Shown here in pieces: positions 1-5,286 of a stretch of 9,389 bases of DNA. Under the pieces are notes generated by a model. That model was not told the DNA's origin and searched no databases. It saw only the letters and a list, made by a program, of their open reading frames with translations. The position numbers were made by a program, and so were the translations under genes. The DNA lies in the NCBI GenBank assembly GCA_022708765.1, contig JAKIYB010000141.1, positions 1 to 9,389 of the forward strand, read 5' to 3'. The first letter of the stretch is position 1. The number at the start of each line of letters is the position of its first letter. The stretch comes from Armatimonadota bacterium. Its GTDB lineage: Bacteria; Armatimonadota; Hebobacteria; CAIYQO01.

Positions 1-1
1 G

Positions 2-1660
2 CTGGCGACGCAGGACGACGCGTTGCGCGCGGCGGCGCACGCGATCCGCGATGGACGGATCGTCGCCGTGAAAGGCCTGGGCGGCTTCCACCTGCTGGTG
101 GACGCGCGAAACGACGACGCGGTACACCGGCTCCGCGCGCGCAAAGGCCGCGAGGAGAAGCCTTTCGCGCTGATGGCGCCGTCGCTGGAGACCGCGCGCG
201 CGTTATGCGAAATATCACCGGATGAAGAGCGGCTGCTGTGCGCGTCGGCGGCGCCAATTGTGTTGATGCGGGCGCTGCTCGACGGAGTCTCGCCCGCCAT
301 TGCGCCGGGGAATCCGTACCTCGGGGTGATGCTGCCGTATACACCGCTGCATCACTTGCTACTGGCGGAGTTGGGCTTTCCGGTGGTGGCGACGAGCGGG
401 AATCGCTCCGACGAGCCAATCTGCACCGACGAGCATGAGGCGCTGGCGCGGCTGCGCGGCATCGCCGACGCCTTTCTGGTACACAACCGGCCCATCGCGC
501 GGCACGTGGATGACAGCATCGCCCGCGTCATCCTCGACCGCGAGCAGGTGCTGCGGCGGGCGCGGGGCTACGCGCCGCTGCCGGTGCCGTTGCCGGGGGC
601 AGCGCGGTCCATGCTGGCGGTGGGCGCGCACCTGAAGGGGGCGGTCGCGCTCGCGGTAGACGGGCAGGCGATGATCAGCCAGCACCTGGGCGACCTGGAG
701 ACGGAGGAGGCAAATCGCGCTTTCCGCGAGGCGACCACCAGCCTGCGGCGGCTTTACGACGCCCAACCGGAAGCCGTCGCCTGCGACCTGCACCCCGACT
801 ACCGCTCCACCCGCTACGCCGAAAGCCTGGGACTGCCGCTGCTGCGCGTGCAGCACCACGTCGCCCACGTGCGCGCCTGTATGGCGGAGCATGCGCTCGA
901 AGGCCCGGTGCTGGGCGTGGCCTGGGACGGCACCGGCTACGGCGACGACGGCGCCATCTGGGGCGGTGAATTTCTGCTGGTGGACGGCGAAGGATATACC
1001 CGTGTTGCCCACCTGCGCCCCTTCCGCCTGCCTGGCGGCGACGCCGCCGCCCGCGAACCGCGCCGGAGCGCGCTGGGGGTGTTGTACACGGTGTTCGGCG
1101 ATAGCCTCTTCAACATGGATCTGCCCCTGCGCGCCGCCTTTTCCTCCGGCGAGTGGCCGGTGATGGCGACGATGCTGGCGCGGGGGGTCAATGCGCCGCT
1201 CACCACCAGCGCGGGACGCCTTTTTGACGCCGTGGCTGCACTAATCGGCCTTCGGAATGACGCTCATTTTGAAGGGCAGGCGGCGATGGAACTGGAATTC
1301 TGCCTGCTGGCGGACGCTGGCGCCTACTCCTTCGCGCTGGATGGGACGGTAGTGAACTGGGGACCAACAATTCAGGCGCTGCTTGCCGACCTCGGCGCGC
1401 CCATCGGCGTGATGTCCGCCCGTTTCCACAATGCGTTGGTGGCGATGATCGTCGCCGTGGCGCGGGCGGTGGGGGTGGAGCGCGTGGCGCTCACCGGCGG
1501 GTGTTTTCAGAATCGCTATCTCACCGAGCGAAGCGTCGAACGGCTGCGCGCCGCCGGCTTCCGCCCCTACTGGCACCAGCGCGTGCCGCCCAACGACGGG
1601 GGGATAGCGCTGGGGCAACTCGCGGATGCCTGCGTCAAGGGGTATAATGATGCTCAGTAA
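2..1660 (+). CDS. hypF: Carbamoyltransferase HypF, hydrogenase maturation (5' partial)
   Basis: HypF uses carbamoyl phosphate and ATP to make carbamoyl-adenylate and transfers the carbamoyl group to the C-terminal Cys of HypE, the source of the CN ligands of [NiFe]-hydrogenase. It acts in the cytoplasm. About 552 residues are visible against roughly 750 for the family. The reading frame is open to the left edge, so the N-terminal acylphosphatase and zinc-finger domains lie outside the window and the TTG at 23 is not a start. The YrdC-like domain (about nt 40-590) shows KGLGGFHL, KPFALM, LPYTPLHHLL, TSGNRSDEPI (392-421) and RRARGYAP. The Kae1-like domain (about 600-1640) shows SQHLGDLE (677-700), the metal-site motif HHVAH (854-868), WDGTGYGDDG, GGEF, TSAGRLFDAVAAL, TGGCFQN (1493-1513) and PPNDGG. 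All expected motifs of these two domains are present, so the visible part looks functional. hypC and hypD follow on the same strand. Confidence 0.97.
   Translation: MATQDDALRAAAHAIRDGRIVAVKGLGGFHLLVDARNDDAVHRLRARKGREEKPFALMAPSLETARALCEISPDEERLLCASAAPIVLMRALLDGVSPAIAPGNPYLGVMLPYTPLHHLLLAELGFPVVATSGNRSDEPICTDEHEALARLRGIADAFLVHNRPIARHVDDSIARVILDREQVLRRARGYAPLPVPLPGAARSMLAVGAHLKGAVALAVDGQAMISQHLGDLETEEANRAFREATTSLRRLYDAQPEAVACDLHPDYRSTRYAESLGLPLLRVQHHVAHVRACMAEHALEGPVLGVAWDGTGYGDDGAIWGGEFLLVDGEGYTRVAHLRPFRLPGGDAAAREPRRSALGVLYTVFGDSLFNMDLPLRAAFSSGEWPVMATMLARGVNAPLTTSAGRLFDAVAALIGLRNDAHFEGQAAMELEFCLLADAGAYSFALDGTVVNWGPTIQALLADLGAPIGVMSARFHNALVAMIVAVARAVGVERVALTGGCFQNRYLTERSVERLRAAGFRPYWHQRVPPNDGGIALGQLADACVKGYNDAQ
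1643..1648 (+). promoter_or_regulatory. Possible -10 box (TATAAT) inside the hypF 3' end
   Basis: A perfect TATAAT stands five codons before the hypF stop in otherwise GC-rich DNA. It could start a transcript for hypC-hypD with a leader of about 150 nt, which would suit the unusually long hypF-hypC gap. No convincing -35 hexamer lies 16-18 nt upstream (the DNA there reads CTCGCGGA) and there is no extended -10 TG. The hexamer also encodes part of the Gly-Tyr-Asn-Asp tail of HypF, so chance is a fair explanation. Confidence 0.2.
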
Positions 1661-1708
1661 AGCGGTGACTGACTGCGAAATACCCTTAATGATGCTACCG
1701 GGGCCGCC

Positions 1709-1747
1709 GCATGGAATACGCATGCCGGTCTGGTCGCTCTTGCATGG
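1709..1747. repeat. Three GCATG motifs spaced 11 and 22 bp in the hypF-hypC gap
   Basis: GCATG begins at 1709, 1720 and 1742. The first and third are followed by G (GCATGG) and the second forms the palindrome GCATGC. The intervals of 11 and 22 bp correspond to about one and two helical turns, so all three would face the same side of the DNA. This could be a protein-binding array upstream of hypC. The motif is short and no known operator is recognised, so the call is weak. Confidence 0.2.
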
Positions 1748-1792
1748 CCTCAGTAATGCGTTGTCTGTCACCGATTTACCCAACGGTCTCCC

Positions 1793-1798
1793 GAAAGG
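1793..1798 (+). promoter_or_regulatory. Ribosome binding site of hypC
   Basis: GAAAGG lies 8 nt before the ATG at 1807. It fixes the hypC start at the conserved MCLAIPG and argues against the in-frame upstream ATGs at 1711 and 1744, which would add a non-conserved extension and bury the essential Cys2. Confidence 0.75.
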
Positions 1799-1806
1799 TT
1801 AATGCC

Positions 1807-2094
1807 ATGTGTCTCGCGATTCCCGGCAAACTTATCAGCATCAGCGGCGAGGAGATGGAGCGCACGGGGCGTGTCAGCTTCGGCGGAATCATCAAAGAGG
1901 TGAGCCTGGCACTGGTGCCGGAAGCGGTTGAAGGCGACTATGTCATCGTGCATGTAGGCGCGGCGCTGAGCGTGGTGGATGAGGCGGAAGCGGAGGAAAC
2001 GTTCCGCTATCTGGAAGAGATGGGCGAGTTGGAATCCCTTTCCCCCAACCCCTTCCCCCGTGATGAGGACGGGGAGGCGGAGGAGCGGGCGTGA
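1807..2094 (+). CDS. hypC: Hydrogenase maturation chaperone HypC/HybG
   Basis: HypC is a small cytoplasmic chaperone. With HypD it carries the Fe(CN)2CO unit and delivers it to the large subunit of [NiFe]-hydrogenase. The 95-residue product starts MCLAIPGK. Cys2, exposed after Met removal, is the iron ligand and the defining residue of the family. The second hallmark, YVIVHVGAAL with His49, is also present. The OB-fold core ends at about residue 75, as expected. Residues 76-95 are an acidic extra tail (SPNPFPRDEDGEAEERA) not typical of HypC, encoded by a C-run and purine-rich repeat-like segment. The ATG at 1807 is chosen because of the conserved N-terminus and its RBS. The stop overlaps the hypD start by 4 nt, which suggests translational coupling and equal production of the two partners. 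Confidence 0.95.
   Translation: MCLAIPGKLISISGEEMERTGRVSFGGIIKEVSLALVPEAVEGDYVIVHVGAALSVVDEAEAEETFRYLEEMGELESLSPNPFPRDEDGEAEERA
2038..2083. repeat. Repeat-like C-rich/G-rich hairpin segment at the hypC 3' end
   Basis: A run of C-rich blocks (CCCTTTCCCCC, CCCCTTCCCCC) is followed by a G-rich half. CCCCGT (2056-2061) and ACGGGG (2069-2074) are perfect complements around a 7-nt loop. With C2055 bulged, the stem extends by CTT/AGG (with a G-T pair). This layout resembles the short dispersed palindromic elements of type CCCCTAACCCC...GGGG found in many copies in some GC-rich or Chloroflexota-like genomes. One window cannot show copy number. The segment is translated as the HypC tail and sits just before the hypD start, where the hairpin could affect translation. 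Confidence 0.4.
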
Positions 2095-3173
2095 AATACG
2101 TGGACGAATACCGCGACGCCGACGCCGCCCGCCGGTACGCCGATGCGCTGGCCGGGCTGGTCACCCGCCCGTGGACGATCATGGAAATCTGCGGGGGGCA
2201 GACGCACGCCATCGTCAAGTTCGGCGTAGATGCGCTGCTGCCGCCGACGATCACGCTGGTGCACGGCCCCGGCTGCCCGGTGTGCGTGACGCCGGTGGAA
2301 CTCATTGACAAAGCGGTGGAAATCGCCGCGCGCCCGGAGGTCATCTTCTGCTCCTACGGCGACATGCTGCGCGTGCCGGGCACGGCGAAAGACCTCTTCG
2401 CGGTGAAAGCCGACGGCGGCGACGTGCGCATCATCTACTCGCCGCTGGATGCCCTTGCCCTCGCGCGGCAGCATCCCGATCGCCAGGTGGTCTTCTTCGC
2501 GGTGGGCTTTGAAACGACCGCCCCCGCCCACGCGCTGGCGGTGGCGCGGGCGAAAACGCTGGGGGTGGCGAACTTTTCGCTGCTCGTGTCCCACGTGCTC
2601 GTGCCGCCGGCCATCCGAACGCTGCTCTCCGCGCCGGGCAACCGCGTGGACGGCTTCCTCGCCGCCGGGCATGTCTGCACGGTGATGGGTATGAATGAGT
2701 ATGAACCGCTGGCAAAGCAATTCCGCGTGCCCATCGTCGTTACCGGCTTTGAGCCGCTGGACCTGCTGCAGGGCATCACCATGACGGTGCGCCAGCTTGA
2801 AGAGGGCCGCGCCGAGGTGGAGAACCAATACGCCCGCTCCGTGCGCGCCGAGGGCAACCTCCCCGCGCGCGCGCTCATCGCCGAGGTGTTCCGCGTGGTG
2901 CCGCGCAAGTGGCGGGGCATCGGCGAAATACCGGAGAGCGGATTGGGCCTGCGCGAGGAATATGCAAGCTTCGATGCCGAACAGCGCTTCGGCGTAGCCG
3001 CCTACACCGCCGAGGAATCCACCGAGTGCATCAGCGGCCTCATTCTGCGCGGAGAACGCAAGCCGCTCGACTGCCCGGCCTTCGGCACGCGCTGCACCCC
3101 GGAACACCCGCTCGGCGCCACCATGGTCTCCTCAGAGGGGGCGTGCGCGGCGTATTACCGCTATCGTAGGTAG
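2091..3173 (+). CDS. hypD: Hydrogenase maturation iron-sulfur protein HypD
   Basis: HypD is the cytoplasmic [4Fe-4S] scaffold that, with HypC, holds iron while the CN and CO ligands are attached. The 360-residue product is close to the usual 370. Family motifs are in order: EICGGQTHAI with Cys34, GPGCPVCVTP with Cys62 and Cys65 (the redox/iron-site cysteines, matching Cys41, Cys69 and Cys72 of E. coli), FCSYGDMLRVPG, GFETTAPAHA, GHVCTVMG, and GFEPLDLLQGI. The C-terminal cysteines that bind the cluster occur in STECISG, LDCPAFGTRCTP and EGACAAYY. The start is GTG at 2091 within GTGA, overlapping the hypC stop. No upstream start is plausible because the conserved N-terminus begins here. A gene with a strong RBS starts only 9 nt after the stop, so hypE, often the next gene, is not here. 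Confidence 0.97.
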   Translation: MKYVDEYRDADAARRYADALAGLVTRPWTIMEICGGQTHAIVKFGVDALLPPTITLVHGPGCPVCVTPVELIDKAVEIAARPEVIFCSYGDMLRVPGTAKDLFAVKADGGDVRIIYSPLDALALARQHPDRQVVFFAVGFETTAPAHALAVARAKTLGVANFSLLVSHVLVPPAIRTLLSAPGNRVDGFLAAGHVCTVMGMNEYEPLAKQFRVPIVVTGFEPLDLLQGITMTVRQLEEGRAEVENQYARSVRAEGNLPARALIAEVFRVVPRKWRGIGEIPESGLGLREEYASFDAEQRFGVAAYTAEESTECISGLILRGERKPLDCPAFGTRCTPEHPLGATMVSSEGACAAYYRYRR

Positions 3174-3179
3174 GAAAAG
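3172..3179 (+). promoter_or_regulatory. Ribosome binding site of the propeller gene
   Basis: AGGAAAAG begins inside the hypD stop codon and ends 3 nt before the ATG at 3183; its AGGA core is 7 nt from that ATG. It supports 3183 as the start over the tandem ATGs at 3240 and 3243, which have only GC-rich sequence without a Shine-Dalgarno match before them. It implies co-translation with hypD. Confidence 0.6.
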
Positions 3180-3182
3180 CCC

Positions 3183-5117
3183 ATGTGTTACCGTCCCGTC
3201 GCCACGCTGTCACTGGAAGCCTGCTCTCCTGGGCCGGCCATGATGCCGTTGGATGACGCGACGTGGACCGGCTTTGACGGCTGGGAAAATCCGCCGGCGC
3301 CGCGCGGGGTGTTCAACCTGGACTCCGGCTGGACGGTGGAAGAAGAGGATGGCCGGCGCGCGCTGGCCTGGCACTGGCCGGCGAAGGGGTGGACGGGCTG
3401 GGAGCGCGCGGTGATGACCGGCGCCGCCGACTGGCGCGACTACCGCGTGACTGCCGTCGTGCGGCCGATTGACGCCGACGCCCGCCCCACCGAGGACAAC
3501 CTGGCCGGCGGCAGGGCGCTGGTGGGCATCGCCGCCCGCATGGAAACGCTGCGCCGTTACTACCATTTCGCGGTGGAGGGCCGGCGACGACTGGTGCTCT
3601 ATCGGCGCAACGATGACGAGTGGTTCCCGCTGGCGGAACAGGAAATCACGCTGCCCGACGGCGACCTGACGCTGGAAATGACACTGGACGGCGATGGCAT
3701 CCGCTGCCGCTGTGATGAAACGGCCACCGAGTTCTTCGTCACCGACGATACCTTCCGGAGCGGCATGACGGGCGTCCGCGCCATCGGCGCTTGCCGGGTG
3801 GCGGCGCTGACCATCGCTATGCGTCCAACGGACGAACGGCACAATGACCGCCGCCGCCGGCTTCGCGAAGCGGAAGAGGCGGAGTGGGGTCGCGACATCC
3901 CCGGCGCCGAGTTGATTCACACCTGCGATTTGGACGCGCTGGGCGGCGTGCCGCAATGCGCCGACTTCGCCCGCGCGGGCCGTTTCGATCTGCTGGTGAC
4001 GGGCGCATCCACGCGAGCGCTCACCGTGGAAGGTGAAGAACTGTGGGCGCTGGAGGAGCCGGTCTTCGGCGCCGTCTTCTCATCGGGTTATGTGGACGGC
4101 GGGCGGCTCATTTACGCGCTGGCGGGCCAGCGCGGCGGGCGCGAGCGGCTGACGAACTGGGGCGCGACGCTGGACTGGGCGGTACAGGATGAACTGCTGG
4201 TCATCCGCGGTACGGATGGGACGGTCCTCGCCCGCGCAAAACTGCCGGAGTTCGAGCCGTGGGTGAACCGCGCGGCGCTCTCCCCGCGCGGCATCAACCT
4301 CACCGGCGACGGCACCGATATCATCGTCCGCGAGTGGCGCGACGACCTGGGCGACGGCGGGGTGAACCTGTGGGCCTACACCCGCGACCTGCGGCTCCTC
4401 TGGTCGCACCGCGTGCGCGTGCCCTACGGCCATAACGAAGCGGTGCAGGCCTTCGACGTGGATGGCGACGGCCGCGAGGAGATACTGGCCGGCGGCACGC
4501 TGCTCTCGCCGGACGGAAAAGTGCTGTGGGAGCACGACCTGGGCGACGAGATGCTGGCACTGGGCGCGGGCGGGCACTATGACACGGTGGCCATCGGCAA
4601 TTTTGCCGGCGACCCTGACCTCGACCCCGTCGCCTTCCTCATCGGCAGCGCCCGCGGCGTCTACGTGGTGGACGGCCGCACGGGCCGCACCCGCGCCGTC
4701 CACCGCACCGGCCACGCGCAAGACCACCACGTCGCCCGCCTGCGCGACGACCTGCCCGGCCTGCAGGTGCTCTCCGTCACCCGCTGGGGCAACCCCGGCA
4801 TCCAGACCCTCTTCGCCGGCGACGGCAGCCGCCTCTGGTCCATCCAACCCGATTTCGCCGGCCAGGGTTCCCGGCCGGTCCAGTGGGACGACCGCACCCT
4901 CATCTGGATGAACACCTCCGCCGCCGCGCAAGGCCTCTACGACGGCCACGGCCGCAAAGTCAAAGACCTCCCCGCCCTTCGCAACCTGCTCACCGGCGTC
5001 CCCCGCAAAGATTTCCAGACCTTCTCCGCTCACCTGGACACCGACCCACGCGAGATGCTCTGCGTAGCGGTGGGGGGGATGCTGTACGCGTTTGCGCCGG
5101 GAGAGAAGGTTGAGTAA
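3183..5117 (+). CDS. Jelly-roll plus beta-propeller protein, similar to PL11 rhamnogalacturonan lyase propeller
   Basis: Function is not known. Residues about 22-215 look like a concanavalin-A-like (LamG/DUF1080-type) beta-sandwich: alternating strands with WRDYRVTAVVRP, GIAARMETLRRYYHFAV, RLVLYRR and LTLEMTLDGDGIRC. A charged helix-like linker (218-236) leads to about 400 residues of beta-strand repeats. The stretch GHNEAVQAF-DVDGDGREEI (416-434) carries a DxDxDG calcium-binding loop of the FG-GAP/VCBS type. Together with the later GHYDTVAIGNFAGDPD (464-479) it resembles the propeller of family 11 rhamnogalacturonan lyases. Catalytic activity cannot be claimed. The first 20 residues (MCYRPVATLS...) hold no signal peptide or membrane segment, so the protein appears cytoplasmic, unlike most polysaccharide lyases. 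The start at 3183 rests on the RBS. It lies 9 nt after hypD and is probably in the same transcript. GC content is as high as in the hyp genes. Confidence 0.8.
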   Translation: MCYRPVATLSLEACSPGPAMMPLDDATWTGFDGWENPPAPRGVFNLDSGWTVEEEDGRRALAWHWPAKGWTGWERAVMTGAADWRDYRVTAVVRPIDADARPTEDNLAGGRALVGIAARMETLRRYYHFAVEGRRRLVLYRRNDDEWFPLAEQEITLPDGDLTLEMTLDGDGIRCRCDETATEFFVTDDTFRSGMTGVRAIGACRVAALTIAMRPTDERHNDRRRRLREAEEAEWGRDIPGAELIHTCDLDALGGVPQCADFARAGRFDLLVTGASTRALTVEGEELWALEEPVFGAVFSSGYVDGGRLIYALAGQRGGRERLTNWGATLDWAVQDELLVIRGTDGTVLARAKLPEFEPWVNRAALSPRGINLTGDGTDIIVREWRDDLGDGGVNLWAYTRDLRLLWSHRVRVPYGHNEAVQAFDVDGDGREEILAGGTLLSPDGKVLWEHDLGDEMLALGAGGHYDTVAIGNFAGDPDLDPVAFLIGSARGVYVVDGRTGRTRAVHRTGHAQDHHVARLRDDLPGLQVLSVTRWGNPGIQTLFAGDGSRLWSIQPDFAGQGSRPVQWDDRTLIWMNTSAAAQGLYDGHGRKVKDLPALRNLLTGVPRKDFQTFSAHLDTDPREMLCVAVGGMLYAFAPGEKVE

Positions 5118-5207
5118 CAGGTACGGAATTTTCCCCCTTACAGGGCATAGACGTTCTTTCGCGGTGTTATCATACAGGAAACGAGATACTACGGCAGAAT
5201 GTCTACT

Positions 5208-5215
5208 GAAAGGAG
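5208..5215 (+). promoter_or_regulatory. Ribosome binding site of the HEAT-repeat gene
   Basis: GAAAGGAG lies 8 nt before the ATG at 5224. It decides that start over in-frame upstream codons back to 5092, which would overlap the preceding gene and bury the signal peptide. The 106-nt gap before the ATG (5118-5223) is less GC-rich than the upstream gene and probably holds a promoter. The best -10-like hexamer I see is TATCAT at 5168-5173, without a good -35. Confidence 0.8.
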
Positions 5216-5223
5216 TCGCTGTC

Positions 5224-5286
5224 ATGGATGGAAAGCCGCTTCTGCTTTTTCTTCTGCTTATAGGCTTGCTGTATGGTGCGTCAGCG
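5224..5286 (+). other. Sec signal peptide of the HEAT-repeat protein
   Basis: Residues 1-21 (MDGKPLLLFLLLIGLLYGAS-A) have one Lys, a hydrophobic core of about 12 residues rich in Leu, and an ASA cleavage motif before Gln22. There is no lipobox cysteine, so export as a soluble or surface-associated protein is expected rather than lipid anchoring. Confidence 0.75.

Noticed and set aside
1711..1806. N-terminal extension of HypC from an upstream ATG
   Set aside because: HypC needs Cys at position 2, which is met only by the ATG at 1807. That ATG also has the RBS; the upstream residues are not conserved HypC sequence.
2007..3107. Long minus-strand open frame opposite hypD
   Set aside because: Its sequence is low in recognisable motifs and rich in Arg, His, Ala and Gly, as expected for the antisense of a GC-rich gene. 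The plus strand is unmistakably HypD.
5148..5173. Promoter before the HEAT gene (TAGACG / TATCAT)
   Set aside because: The spacer is only 14 nt and the -35 match is poor, so it is not listed as a promoter feature.
5092..5223. Upstream start for the HEAT-repeat gene
   Set aside because: It would overlap the previous gene and hide a clean signal peptide. The ATG at 5224 has a strong GAAAGGAG at the right distance.
4080..5225. Long minus-strand open frame opposite the propeller gene
   Set aside because: The product is Ala/Val/Gly/His-rich without family motifs, and the plus strand encodes a coherent jelly-roll and propeller with an RBS. High GC removes stop codons in the antisense frame.
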